From the NCBI RefSeq assembly GCF_905163445.1, contig NC_053193.1, forward strand, positions 2,418,001 to 2,482,000: DNA of 64,000 nt, in the 5' to 3' direction. This stretch comes from Pararge aegeria. Lineage: Eukaryota; Arthropoda; Insecta; Lepidoptera; Nymphalidae. Under the pieces are notes generated by a model that worked only from the letters and a program-made list of their open reading frames with translations, was not told the DNA's origin and did no database searches. Of the stretch, positions 12,466-24,056 are shown one piece after another. The stretch's first letter is position 1; every line of letters starts with the position of its first letter. The translations under genes and the position numbers were made by a program.

Positions 12466-12829
12466 GAAAACAAAAGTAATATAAAATTAAAAATAGTATA
12501 ACGCAATTCTTCTCGCGCTTACATTTTTCAATTCCTAAATATTTGTTTTTTTTACAACTTTTTCTTTAATTTAACCTCCTACGGGCCGCATAGCAAAGTG
12601 GCAGGGCTACAAATAGTAGGGGACCATTGAAAACCACCTTTAGAGAATTTGCAAAGCAAGGATCTATCTCATTAGTGGACATCCCGAACTCGGATTGAAT
12701 TTTAAACTACTATTTATAAAACTGGCTAGTTTAGTAGCAGTTTGACGTGAAAATGTTTTTGAACCTCTAATTAAAGCGTTGCTAACCGAGACAAATAATA
12801 CGAGTAATAAGTAAATAATAAATTAGTAA

Positions 12830-13077
12830 AAAATATATTCTACGACAATACATACTTAGCCATCCAGCCCCAAAGTAAGCGTAGCTTGTGTTATGGTAGC
12901 TAAGATAACTGATTAATATTGTTATGAATAATTTACATAAATACTTATAAAATACAGATAAACAACCAGACATGAAAAACATTTATGTCACATTACAGAA
13001 ACATTTTCCACTTGTGGAAATCGACGGCCATGGACTCAGTAAGCAGAGTCACTGCCCACTACGCCAATCGGCCGTCA
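12830..13077 (-). repeat. SINE family A, near full length
   Basis: The - strand head has the A box (attggcgtagtgggcagt) and a damaged B box. The body and the end tattgtcgtagaatata are as in other copies. It is more diverged than average. Confidence 0.85.
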
Positions 13078-13139
13078 AAAATATCATATTATTTTCACAT
13101 CTTTCGCATTTAGGCATCGAGTGAGTACAACTTTTGAGT

Positions 13140-13335
13140 ATCTTTGTTCGGTGGATAGGGCCACCAACCAGCAACGTGCCGCTAAGCGATTTATAGTTCC
13201 GGTACGATGCCTCGAAGAAAACGACTAGGGGTATAGGTTTAATACAGCTGCCATACCCTAATACGCTAGCCCGCTACCATCTTGGACAGTATCATCGCTA
13301 ACCTGTAGGTTAGATTGCAGTCAGGGTTATCATAT
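13140..13335 (+). repeat. SINE family C, 5'-truncated
   Basis: Reads gtgccgctaagcgatttata, agcccgctaccatcttgga and gttagattgcagtcaggg in family C order; the tRNA head is missing. Confidence 0.75.
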
Positions 13336-13439
13336 CAACATACCTGTGACGTATGCTGTCAATCTTTGCTTTAAGATCAAACTTTGGAATCCTAAGGACT
13401 CTTAGCTCGATGTCGATTTGTTAATAAGAAAGAAAAACT

Positions 13440-13640
13440 TATATTTACGTTCAACTTATTGTGCTGGGAAAAGGTGCAGGAAGGAGAGGCGTTGGTCGCA
13501 GAAAAAAGTCCTGGCTTCTTAACATCAGAGAATGGAGTGGAATCGCGAGTGCAGCAGAATTGTTTCGCTTCGAGAAAAATAGACAAGAATTTACGAAGCT
13601 GACTGCCAACCTTCGCTAGTCGGAGAGGCACCGCAGGAAT
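13440..13640 (+). mobile_element. LINE polymerase C-terminal remnant
   Basis: A + strand frame reads GVGRRKKSWLLNIREWSGI, then AAELF, then LTANLR and a stop. This is a familiar C-terminal signature of insect endonuclease/reverse-transcriptase proteins. Only this end survives. Confidence 0.7.
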
Positions 13641-13965
13641 TAAAAGAAGATATTTACGTTGCGCCACATATTACAATATCAACGACACCGGACGACGTAT
13701 ATGTGGTGTGAAAAAGGTGCCAGCTTGGCGTTGTGCTGCATGCGCCAGTGGAAGTGCATACAGCGCTGATTTTCTGTTAGCACCTTGTCCCAGGTGACAC
13801 CGCGGAAATGCGTAAACCATCCACTGGCCACATTTTAATATTTTAATTTACTAATAGACTAAGCTAAAGTAAAAAAGGAAAATAAATACAGCAATAAAAT
13901 GAATACTCCTAAACTGACTAAATAAACCTAAGAGTAGAATAATAATAATGAAATAAAACGAATGT

Positions 13966-14360
13966 ACAACGTGTAACCGAATTACGAATTACGGTTGAAC
14001 GGATAAGTATATTTGACAAGTAATCACACTTTAAAAATATAAAACAAAGAAGCATATTTATTTTTCTATACAAACTAATTCAATACATTCTAAGTGTTAC
14101 TTATGACTACCCTTTTAAGATAAAAGAGAAGGGAAGAGAAGGGAAGAGAAGATAAAAGACCGACACGCACATAGTACCTACGCTACGCGACGCGTACCTA
14201 ATAAAGTGACAGGAATCACATGATTTTAATTTCGCATGTGATGTTAGGGCTGTATCTGACTTCTTTTAGTAAAAACTATGGCAGTGGTTTACTCAAAAAC
14301 CATTAGGTTTTCGGTTCTACAGATAAATCCAGAGACATAAATGTAAATGAAATAATATTT
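13966..14360. mobile_element. MITE family H, copy 2
   Basis: The left terminus acaacgtgta and the interior match copy 1 at 5361-5770. A local agaagggaag duplication lies at about 14125-14155. The right terminus is lost into a (TATACG)n/(AT)n microsatellite. Confidence 0.65.
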
Positions 14361-14364
14361 CGGT

Positions 14365-14406
14365 TTTCGGTATACGTATACGTATACGTATAATATTTCG
14401 GTATAC

Positions 14407-14480
<74 letters not shown>
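14365..14480. repeat. microsatellite (TATACG)n then (AT)n
   Basis: Short tatacg units are followed by about 35 AT units. The Tyr-Ile open frame across it is spurious. Confidence 0.97.
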
Positions 14481-14481
<1 letters not shown>

Positions 14482-14564
14482 TAGGATATAATCCAAAAGT
14501 AAGTCAAAAATCTCATGTATGATTATAAGTGTAGACTATGTAGCAATACGCTGGATACCGAAAT

Positions 14565-14965
14565 TTAGGCGGGCGCAGGGCATATCTAGTAATAATATAA
14601 ACGAGAAAGTGTGGATGTTTGGTACTCAATCACCCAAAAACGGCTGAACGGATTTGGATGAAATTTGGCATGCATCGAGCCTTTGACATGGAAAAGAGCA
14701 TAGGGTACCTTTTATCCCGATTCCTTAAGCAGTTCCCGAGGGAAAATTGAAAGTTGTTTACGAGCTATAAGCCGCGGGCCGACAGTTTTGAATTTTGGTA
14801 TGCATGTCACCTATGCTATGGAAAAGGAAATCTACTTTCTATACCGATCTCTCAAAATGGTTCCCGCGGTAGGATTAAATGTTGTTGACGAGCGAACCTT
14901 TAGACCCAATTCTGAAGTCCACGCACACGAAGTCGCGGGCAAAAGATAGTATAATATAAAAAGTG
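14565..14965. mobile_element. Helitron-like non-autonomous element
   Basis: Contains acggctgaacggatttggat, aaatttggcatgcat and tcgcgggcaaaag, the usual phrases of this element class. It starts after ctagtaataatataaacg. There is no protein. Confidence 0.5.
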
Positions 14966-15029
14966 AAATATAAAAACGTACATATATCTATAAATATTTA
15001 AGATACACAGTGTAAAGGATAATGATAAA

Positions 15030-15296
15030 ATCCGAGACTGACGGTTCGATTCCCGGCAAGGGCCATTTGGGAATTTATAATTTCAAAATTTTCTCTAGTC
15101 TGGTCTGGTGGGAGGCTTTGGCCTTGGCTAGTTACCAACCTACCGATAAAATCGTGCCGCTAAGCGATTTATTGTTCCGTTGCGATGTCACTAAACACGT
15201 TAGCACGCTACCATCTTACACCAGGTATACTGCATCATCATTTACCACCAGGTTAGATTGCAGTCAAGGGCTTACTTGCAGAGGAATAAAAAAAAT
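15030..15296 (+). repeat. SINE family C
   Basis: The B box (ggttcgattcccgg) is at 15045-15058. The complete body follows, to ggaataaaaaaaata. The A box is missing. Confidence 0.85.
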
Positions 15297-15334
15297 ATTC
15301 CGGGCTGGTACTAAGCAGAAAACTTAGTACAATA

Positions 15335-15396
15335 TGGGCCCTAACCGGGAATCGAACTCAGGACCTTGCCTGCTAACCCCAATGAGGGAGCTGTAT
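15335..15396 (-). repeat. tRNA-like SINE head
   Basis: The - strand reads gagttcgattcccggtta after an A-box-like ggggttagcagg. There is no acceptor-stem pairing, so it is a SINE head and not a tRNA gene. Confidence 0.55.
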
Positions 15397-15792
15397 TTAT
15401 AATTCACTACAGTTTCATAAATGTAAAAATGATGATTGCAGCTCTAAAATGTACGCAATATTGAATTCAGCTGTTTTGACGTAATTGCGGTCGAATGCGA
15501 TCCAACAAAGTAAATTCAGAATTTCCGCAAACTCAGTTTGCGCAGTTTCAGCTCAGTCCAGGTGCTAATATTGCAAATGTTCACAATTCATGGAAATTTT
15601 GTGCGCATTTCTATTTATTTACCAACTCACCTAACGTACTCGTCAAATACGTACAAATTGTTATGAAGCAAGGTAAATGTTTTACCTAACTGAATAAATA
15701 ACATCTAATTAGTTCATATAGGTAGATAAAAAACAACACAAAAAAAAGAAACATGTTCTTTGTTTAAAATAAAAATCATATCAACCACAATG

Positions 15793-16040
15793 AGAAGCGG
15801 TTAAGACCGTAGTCCACCACGCTGATCCAGTGCGGATTGGTGGACTTCACACACCTTTGAGCACAATATGGTGAACTCCCAGGTATGCAGGTTTCCTCAC
15901 GATATTTTCTTTCAACGTTGAAGCAAGTGATATTTTAATTGCTTAAAACGCACGTTGCTTAGAAAAGGTAGATGGGATTCGAACTCGCTATCCCGAAAGT
16001 GAAGTCGATGTCCTACCCACTGGGCTATCCTGGTTCTTTT
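15793..16040 (-). repeat. SINE family B
   Basis: The - strand head reads agcccagtgggtaggacat and agttcgaatcccat. The body runs through cgtgaggaaacctgcat-type sequence to gtggactacggtctt. Confidence 0.88.
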
Positions 16041-17429
16041 TAATATACGAGTTTCAATTCGCATTTTGTCTTATTTTCTTTATTACTAACTGTTTCCTGC
16101 GTATTTCGTCCGCGTTTTTTACAAATCCTGTTCTAACCATTTGTTTTCCTGTAATTATAAGAAGCCTATGTTTTCCTCCGTCTTTTCAACGAACTTTACG
16201 CCGAGTTTATTGGTTTCTTTGTTAGGGCGTGAAGGAAGGACAAGCAAATAAACACACCTTTACATTTTAATTTTTAATAGGAGATTTATAATTTTTTATA
16301 CAGGTTGAAATATTTGCATATGTAAATTACTATCTATTTAAAAAAAATTAAAAAAGCCTAAATTCTCAGTAATGTTTACAGTTATATCGAATTCTTATTT
16401 TTATTAATTAATGATTAAGAAAAACCTACCTACTTCAAATTCTTGTTAAATTACATTTTGCTTTGTTTTTCTGTGTAAATAATATTTTACTGAATTGTTT
16501 TAAGCGGACAACCATTTGGTCACAAATATTTTTTTTTATTACATTTATTTATTTTTAATATTTCTATTTATTTTTGTCTCTGCCAATAACTATCTAGAGT
16601 ATTGATAGTTTATATTCTTTTAAACTCATTAAGAGGCACTCCTCTCCTTAACGTGACTTTCATTTCGAGGGGAGATTTCTATTTTCAAATTTACAACGTT
16701 GCAACATTCGCTCTATTTAATACTCGTTAGTAGGTTATTCATATATTGAGAATAAACTGGCTCTGGAAAAGAGTGTTAATCTTAAGTTAGTTCACAGAAG
16801 AATAGTGTTATTTATGTTTATATTTCGTGTAGAGAATAAAAAATAATTATTGATAGAAAAAACGTGTGAGCCTGGGGGCCTGAGAACGGGACGCCTGGCA
16901 GATGTGAAACATCGAAATTGTTTTCTGTAAGTTATTGCAGATATAGCATAATGAAAAGATAAAACATTACAAATTTGTTCGACAAATAAAAAAAAATACA
17001 ATCAAATGAATAACTACTCCTTTTTGTAAGTTGGTTAATAATAACTGTTTTATTACAAAATTAATATTTATTTTTATTGTTACATACGAAATAAAAAATT
17101 CAATAATACAGCGCGGCGTGACGATGCGTCGCCACGGCCTGTGTCGCCATGCCAAAAATTAGGTTTACCCTCCGCCTATAGATGTTCCACATCAAAAAAG
17201 GTAAGTATGATTAAGCTTTCAAAGTAATAAATAATCTATGAGGAAATCAATATTATCAATATTAAAGTAGGTAAAACAAGAAACTTTACCTCTATAGGTA
17301 AAAACTGTAAAAGCATACATTGCACTTCACCAATATTACAGCATAAATTGTATGTTGCAATACTTAACATAAATTCTGTTTTGCTTAGTGATGTACAATA
17401 TTTTTTTGTAGTATATCGATATTCGTTCT
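16041..17429. other. no recognised gene
   Basis: Mostly AT-rich. Two short GC-rich islands stand out, at 16862-16920 (around ctgggggcctgagaac) and 17112-17152 (around gcgtcgccacgg). Neither gives a convincing protein or a repeat seen elsewhere here. Confidence 0.4.
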
Positions 17430-17612
17430 TCTTTTTAAATCGCCATCTTCTTTCGAAGGTCGGCGATCATTAAGGGAACTTGCCGGGATGCCGCAGCTCT
17501 GAATAGGAAGGTGTGCTTTTTCCAAACCATTGGCGTAAGTTTTTAAGCCAAGATTCTTCGTCCAACGCTTCGTTTTCCTGGGTCGGTCATCATCGATATT
17601 TAGCCATATCAT
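17430..17612 (-). mobile_element. LINE polymerase C-terminal remnant
   Basis: A - strand frame reads LKNLRQWFG, later SELR and MIADLRKKM, matching the NLR.WFG...LFRAA...MIA..R end of insect reverse transcriptases. It is short and decayed. The longer open frame in another phase here is spurious. Confidence 0.55.
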
Positions 17613-18399
17613 GTTAATACTTTTACACCTTTTTACTATTGGCATCAATTCCACAGTCTTAAGAATGCTCATATACCAACGTAAACAGAAAATTAACTTG
17701 TTTAAAGTTACGTTAACGTTCTTGTTTGGTCCAAAACTTAAAAGTTTGCTGTGGCAAAATTAAGCATAATATTTTATTTAAAACTTCTTAACCCAGAAGG
17801 CTAAAGACTGTCTTGCTTTATCTAATTATTTGAATTAGATCGAAAGATATATAAAAATAACGTTACCAAAAAACAAAGACATAATGTACGAAAACAAAAA
17901 TAGATACTAGTGTAAAATAATGTGAAAGAGGTTAATTAATATTTTTACACAGTAATTAGTATTTATAACGGTAGATATAATTACTAATTACGGTTAATAT
18001 ATACAACACCAATTTTTTTTTTAAAGTCTTATAGGGTTTTTAGTTTCGATTTTATATCGACAAGAGGAAAGAACTACGGGAATTAGTAAAAATGGAATGG
18101 TTCAAGCTAGCCAAGAGCAAGTTAGGCATCAATAGTTTTAATCGACATGTCTTTTAGAGACATCCCTATTTGCCACGCTAATGTGTAGCAGCAAATAACT
18201 GAGTGTAGTTGTTTTGAGCAACGCCTACGTTTTGTGTTAATGATACCTCGCTGAGCTAAACGCTTACCGCTACACGATTAATTGTTGCTAACTAGTTTCA
18301 AACTGTAGTTCTGAGGAGTTAAACAGTCCAATTCGAGTAATGAATCATTATCATTATCGTCCCTTCTCAGAACGTGAAGGTTTTAGGCTCGAGACCACC
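17613..18399. other. no recognised feature
   Basis: AT-rich with no recognisable protein or repeat family. Confidence 0.45.
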
Positions 18400-18600
18400 A
18401 CGCTGGCTGAGTTGGGTTTGGTAGACTTGACTCGCCTTTTGAGAAGTTATGGAGAGGCTCTCAGGCATGCAGGTTTCTTGACGATATTTTACTCCACCGA
18501 TAAAGCAAGTGATATTTCAAAACGGTAAGACTCCGAAAAGTTAAATAAGGTTTTAGTGGTAAGAACAAAGCTATCACCACTTCAAAAAATAATGTCAGAG
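18400..18600 (-). repeat. SINE family B, diverged
   Basis: Contains accaccacgctggctgagtt and ctctcaggcatgcaggttt, ending in a decayed head (gctatcacca). Confidence 0.7.
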
Positions 18601-18627
18601 ATTTCAGGTGCAATGAGATAATTTTTT

Positions 18628-19097
18628 GACTGCCGATTGGCGCAGTGGACAGCGAACCCTTTTTTTTTCGTTACGGGAAACGGAGTGGTTATGTGGGACT
18701 TGCACGCACTAAAATAGTGTGTCCCTCGTCGGAACTATAAGTGAGAGTACGGGATTCACTTGACCCCTCTAAGGTTTTGTCCTCAATGCATGGCGGGTCC
18801 CATCGTCGATGGCCTTGTCACTGCCGAATCCTACAGGTAGGCGCACGCTACACGTCGCCTTCTCAGGCCTGTCGATAGTCAAGTGACAAACTTCCAAAGT
18901 GGACAGCGACCCTGCTTTCTGAGTCCAAGGCTGTGTTCGAAGGCAATGTTCGATTCCGGTATAATGTTTGTCACAAACAAAAACGACACCAACATAGACC
19001 GACTGTCTATTTATCTGTATCTATGTATATTATTCATAAAAATATTCATTAGTCATCTTAGTACCCATAACACAAGCTACGCTTACTTGGGGTAATA
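18628..19097 (+). repeat. SINE family A split by a retroelement insertion
   Basis: The head (gattggcgcagtggacagcg) is at 18628-18660. The SINE resumes at 18898 and runs to about 19097. The target word agtggacagcga is present on both sides (18644-18655 and 18898-18909). Confidence 0.85.
18661..18897 (-). mobile_element. retroelement 3' fragment with poly(A)
   Basis: Starts with poly(T) on the + strand (a poly(A) tail on the - strand) and is bounded by a direct duplication of at least 12 bp. This is a target-primed insertion into SINE A. No protein is readable, and the family is unknown to me. Confidence 0.75.
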
Positions 19098-19477
19098 ATG
19101 TAAGGTAGACGAAAAGGTTTCACTATTCTAGATAAACTAATTTTATGCTCTGTAATTTTCGCATTACTCGAGCGACAATTTGTAGGGGTAATTAAGGTAT
19201 ACTTCATTTCACACTACGCCACGTAACGAAGACCTAATTAAGGGTATAAAATCAAGTCTACGAGCAACATTTTGAACTTAAAATAAGTAGGTTATCCTTC
19301 ATTCGAATATAATTTTATTTTTGAATTCTTACGTGAGACACGGAAAGTCTTTGCCAGTAGGCTGATAACATTTTTTCTTCTTAGACTGTTTTGTGGATTT
19401 CAGTTTTTTTCTGTACCGTAACCGGTCTTTTTCAAATTTTGAATACACATTTAAATCTTATCTTATATTCCTATATA

Positions 19478-19795
19478 TTTCTTGTGTGCGTGTGTATGTC
19501 ACTGAACTCCTCCTAAACGGCTGGACCGATTTCAAAGAATTTTTTTGTATGCGTTTGGGTGGCACTCTGGATGGTTTAGATTCACAAATCAGCCCGATAG
19601 ATGACGCTGGGTTCCGCTAGTATATATATAATTCTACTGTGCGTGTGTATGTCACTAAACTCCTCCTAAACGGCTGGACCGGTTTGAATGATTTTTTTTG
19701 TATGCGTTTGGGTGGCACCCAATTGCCAGATGGTTTAAATTTACAAATCAGGCCGACAGATGGCGCTTCAGTCGGTATCTAGGTTAATCTATACT
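19478..19795 (+). repeat. two tandem copies of a short element
   Basis: Copies at 19478-19618 and about 19630-19795 both read gtgtatgtcact, then cctcctaaacggctggacc, then tatgcgtttgggtggca. Confidence 0.85.
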
Positions 19796-19854
19796 GCAAC
19801 TTAACGGCTGATTTATTCAGGTACGAGTCTGATTTAAAAAATATTTCAGTGTAC

Positions 19855-19972
19855 AGTTTCAAATTGTACGTTCTACCTTATTGTGCTGTTGTATTTGTAT
19901 CTCTGTAAATTTTCTCTGTGGTGTACAATAAAAGTGTATTCATTCATTCATTCATTCATTCATTCATTCAGT
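19855..19972 (+). mobile_element. LINE 3' tail with (ATTC)n
   Basis: Reads ctctgtggtgtacaataaaa followed by about seven ATTC units. The same tail, inverted, is at 26294-26410, and a decayed one is at 27205-27265. Confidence 0.75.
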
Positions 19973-20014
19973 GTTGAATAGCCCATCTATCGAAGAAGGC
20001 CATAGAGTATACCA

Positions 20015-20145
20015 TCACGCTAAAACTAATAGGAGCATAGCACCAATGAAGAATGTTTCAAAATCGGGGGTCGACCTTACGCTACGTGCGGTTACGGTTA
20101 AAATTTCAATAATAAAAATTGTTCCCCTTTAAAAGTTCTTAAAAA
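20015..20145. repeat. dispersed repeat, copy 1 of 2
   Basis: Shares aggagcatagca, tcgaccttacgctacgtgcg and ttgttcccc with 21218-21345. Confidence 0.75.
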
Positions 20146-20244
20146 AGTCTGGGGCAGCATATATCATCCAAGGTTGACCTCTAGTTTAAATATAAATATA
20201 AACGTATGTCTATTAATTGAATACATTGTTTGTTTTATTTTTTC

Positions 20245-20493
20245 CATATACTACGACAATACACACAATGCCACCTAGTCCCAAAGTAACCAAAGCTTGT
20301 GTTATGAGTTCTAAGATGTCTGATGAATATTTTTATGAATAATATACATAAATACTTATTATATACAGGAAAATCCTCAAACACTGAAAAAAAATCATGT
20401 TTATCGCACAAACATTGTCCAGTTGTGGGAATCAAACCCAATTCCTTGGACTTAGAAAGCAGGGTCGCTTTCCACTGCGCCAATCGGCCGTCA
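20245..20493 (-). repeat. SINE family A
   Basis: Near full length, with the A-box region (gattggcgcagtgg) and body on the - strand. Confidence 0.88.
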
Positions 20494-20874
20494 ATAGTTA
20501 AGCGATGCAAGAATTACAATTTCCGTAGTTATGTTAATCTAAAAATGCAAATACAGTGAAATCGCCTACATACTCGTGTATTTCAAACCGTCCCTGGTAT
20601 GCTATAGATGCAAAAAGGTCGAGTAATCAAATTATTGTTAGCACACCGAAAACCCGGTATTAAATTTGTTTAGTTAAAAGCTATGTTTTAATCTCATGCA
20701 TCCGGTCCACCGGAAATGTGAATCGTTTAAAATATGTGATGTTATTAAGCCTGTGTGAATTTCGTGCTCCAAATTCCTTAAATAATATACATATACTGTT
20801 TCCATATTCTTTTGTTACTTTTTTTTAAAATAATAATGTTACTAGCGGTGATAGTCGTTGGATTCCTTGCATTA

Positions 20875-21112
20875 AAAGTTACATTTCAATTGCTTGAAGT
20901 AATTAAAATTTCACTTGCTTCAATGGTGATGGAAAACATCGTAAGGTAACCTGCATGCTTGAGAGTTGTACATAATGTTCTCAAAGGTGTATGAAGTCCA
21001 CCAATCCGCACTATGCCAGCGTGGTTGATTGCCTTAACCCCTTCTCATTGTGGGGGGAGACACGTGCTCTGTAGTGGGCCGGTAATAAGTTGTTGATGAT
21101 GGTGATGAAAGT
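20875..21112 (+). repeat. SINE family B, headless, with (GATG)n-like tail
   Basis: Runs from attgcttgaagtaattaaaa through aaggtgtatgaagtccacca to gatgatggtgatgaaa. Confidence 0.85.
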
Positions 21113-21217
21113 GGTCAATGTGCTATTCGGTAACGGCAGATTAAAATACAGTTGTAACCGCCCCTCGTCTATCCGCGAATGTCGTACAAGTCGGTTAAGA
21201 GAATATGATGGTGAACG

Positions 21218-21345
21218 CGAAGTTATAGGAGCATAGCAACTATGAAGAATGCCTCAAAATTGGGGTTCGACCTTACGCTACGTGCGCTACGTAAACGGTT
21301 AAAGTTTCGATAAAATCACGTATAAAAAAGTTGTTCCCCTACATG
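21218..21345. repeat. dispersed repeat, copy 2 of 2
   Basis: Counterpart of 20015-20145, with small insertions. Confidence 0.7.
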
Positions 21346-21408
21346 TGAACGGGCAGCAGTGTCCTCTGTGCTACTTCTTTTGATTTAATCACAATCCCCC
21401 CCAACGAC

Positions 21409-21466
21409 CCCTAAGCACAATCCACACTTGGCCAACGTGCTGGCCAAGTGCGGATTGTGCTTAGGG
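21409..21466. repeat. near-perfect 26-bp inverted repeat
   Basis: Arms 21409-21434 and 21441-21466 differ at one base, with a 6-nt loop. It lies directly at the left end of the MITE at 21464. Confidence 0.9.
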
Positions 21467-21765
21467 GGCGTCCATAAATTACGTGAGGTGTTGTTTTTAA
21501 AATTTTCTGTTACTCCCTCCCCCCTGGTGATATCGGGAGATTTTATTAAACCCCCACCCCCGTCCCCCAATATCACGTGAGACTTTTCAAAATGTGGGTT
21601 TCTTACGTTAACGCGTTGGATTGTTATTGTAAAAAGACCAATGGACCAAAATGGTATAATTTTTTTGGTTTCAATCAGGGGAAAAAATTGTGTGATATTT
21701 GACGACCCCCCCCCTCTCTAGCGTAAGACCCCTTAAACATTTCACGTATTTTATGAAAGGTTAGG
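21464..21765. mobile_element. MITE-like element with gtccataaattacg ends
   Basis: The left end is ggggcgtccataaattacgt. The right end, read in reverse, is cataaaatacgtgaaatg. The ends are diverged inverted copies enclosing poly-C/poly-G-rich DNA. There is no protein. Confidence 0.5.
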
Positions 21766-21975
21766 TAAGTTTACATTATGGAGAACTCTCAGGCATGCAA
21801 GTTTTCTCATGATGTATTTCCTTCTCCGTTCAGAGCAAGTGATATTTAAATTGCTTGAATTAAATTAAAAGCGTACATAACTCCGAAAAGTAAGTGGTAC
21901 GTACCGGGCCTCGAACTAGGTCTCCACGAAAGGAACGCCGAAGCCTTACCAACTCGGCTATCACCGCTTCACCAC
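21766..21975 (-). repeat. SINE family B, diverged
   Basis: The tRNA-like head on the - strand is aagcggtgatagccgagttg; the body reads gagaactctcaggcatgcaa. Confidence 0.8.
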
Positions 21976-22354
21976 AAAACCTCATGTTAATTATATTCTA
22001 ATTTATAATTTACAATGGTCTGATTTGTAAATTAGATTAATGACCGGAAAATCAGGTATGCGTGTAGTATTATAAACAATTGTTGTCATGCGCAAAAACA
22101 ATAATTTATGATATTAAATTTTAATACATTAACGAAAATGTAAAGCACATTCAACATTTTCCTAATTAAAAAAGTTCTCCCCAGTCGACCTTGTTCAATT
22201 TGTTTACAATTTAATAAATTTACATAATTAACGTTTAGCAATTAATGTTTTTCGACATGGCGGCCGCCTCTTCAACAGTAAGCGGGTCAACGAGTGGTAG
22301 TTTAGTTTAGTTTATTAATCAACTAGCCACGCCAGAAGTTTCTCACCGGTCCGG

Positions 22355-22930
22355 TGCACTACTAGTTATACTTGTCTGCAATCTTAACTGGTGTTAAGTG
22401 ATGATGCAGTATAAGATGGTAGCGGGCTAACTTATTATGGAGTAGGTATGCTAGACTTACTCCCTAACAAGTTAGCCGGCCGACCTTGTTTTGACTTTGA
22501 CTTTGTTTTGACGGCCGACTGGCGCAGTGGGCAGCGACCATGCTTTCTGAGTTCAAAGCCGTGATTCGAAAGGGTTCGATTCCCACAACTGGAAAATGTT
22601 TGTGTGATGAAAATTAATGGCTTTCAGTGTCTGGGTGGTGTATCTGTATATTATAAGTATTTATGTGTCATAAAAATATTCAACAGCTATCTAAGTATCC
22701 ATAACACAAGCTACGCTTACTTTGGGGCTAGATGGCGATGTGTGTATTGTCGTAGTATATTTATTATACCCCTAATCGGTGTCTACGGGACATCGCACCG
22801 GAACTCTAAATCGCTTAGCGGCAAGTCTTTGTCGTTGTGGTGGTAGCTAGCCACGGCCAAAGCCTCCTGCTAGACCAGACCAAAGAAAAATTCAGAAATT
22901 ATAAATTCCTAAATTTCTGTCGCAGCAGGG
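22355..22930 (-). repeat. SINE family C interrupted by SINE A
   Basis: The 3' part is at 22355-22490 and the 5' part at 22768-22930. The sequence continues in consensus order once the inner SINE is removed. A short ttttgactttgactttg word before the inner SINE looks like a family E tail. Confidence 0.85.
22510..22764 (+). repeat. SINE family A, full length
   Basis: The A box (actggcgcagtggg), B box (ggttcgattcccac), body and terminal gtattgtcgtagtatattta are all present. Confidence 0.92.
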
Positions 22931-22969
22931 TGCAGAATAAAAAGATGTTAAGACTAAAATAAATTTATT

Positions 22970-23400
22970 AATTTCCAGCTGACCCGCGCAACTTCGTCTG
23001 CATCAAATCGATTATTATCGGATTCCATATCTTTAAAACTAAAGAACCTAATTGCAGCGCCACCTACCGGGCCCACTTTCATTTCCAAACTATATACAAC
23101 GCGTTCGGTAGACGATAACGACGATTTTGGAGGTACATAATCAATTTTAATTATGAAACTGTTTATTTGGATAAGGATCATGATAGGAATGTCACCATTT
23201 TTAGATTGTACCCGTGTTTTCATTGACAAATTATAAAAAAAGCGGTTATTGTGACTTAACAGTTAGACATATAGCCTCCCGGACTTTTTTTGTAGGTAAT
23301 AATGATAACTTTAAACATTTCCATCCATCCGTATATACATCTATCCATCCATACATCCATCCTCACAAATTTTCGAATTTATAATATTAGTAGTGTGGCA
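22970..23400. mobile_element. decayed Helitron-like pieces and CCAT repeats
   Basis: cagctgacccgcgcaacttc at 22978 resembles a Helitron-like end. A (CCAT)-rich tract lies at 23320-23365, followed by ttataatattagtag. Confidence 0.4.
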
Positions 23401-23825
23401 CGCATGCATTCGATCGTTGCCTTGCGACTTGCTGTTATCTGTGAAGAGTTATGTCCTTTGTCTCCGACAATATTTATCAGACCTTCATTAAAATTAGACA
23501 ACACATGATTGATATACACTTTTAAATAAAAAAAGAATTATTAAAATCTGTTCAAATTTAACGGAGCTATGAAGCAAATACGATAAAAAAATTCTTGCAT
23601 TTCCCGTAGCAAACTTATTGTTTACCGGGATAAAAAGTATCCCTTATGTTAACCCGGAGTATCAGCAACCACTATACCAAATTTTATCACGTGATGCCCG
23701 GACAGACAGACAGACAAAAATTAAATAAAAATCTCTTTTGGACTCAGTGTCGATTATAAAGCATCCAAAATTTTCAAATTATATTAAATGTACAGAAATC
23801 TTCCAGTTACAGTTTTGTTATAAGT

Positions 23826-23994
23826 ATAGATATAGATTATAATATACACATAAATACTTATAATATACAGATAAACACCGAGACACTGAAAAACATTCAT
23901 GTTCAGCACACAGGCATTTACCAGTTGTGGGAATCAAACCCACAGCATTGGGCTCAAAAAGCAGGTTCGTTTCCCACTGCGCCAATCGGCCGCA
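23826..23994 (-). repeat. SINE family A, 3'-truncated
   Basis: The head and B box are clear on the - strand; the last third of the family sequence is absent. Confidence 0.85.
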
Positions 23995-24056
23995 ATATGA
24001 TTGATCCGTCAATTAATGCAAAAATAAAGAAAAACTCACTCTAAGCACAATACTAC

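Noticed and set aside
14289..14516. Tyr-Ile repeat protein
   Set aside because: AT microsatellite.
16862..16920. GC-rich island as a conserved exon or small RNA
   Set aside because: No splice sites in a sensible frame, no stable fold recognised, and no second copy; the evidence is too thin.
17385..17672. 95-residue frame as a host gene
   Set aside because: A different - strand phase at the same place gives a reverse-transcriptase C-terminal signature, so the region is LINE debris.
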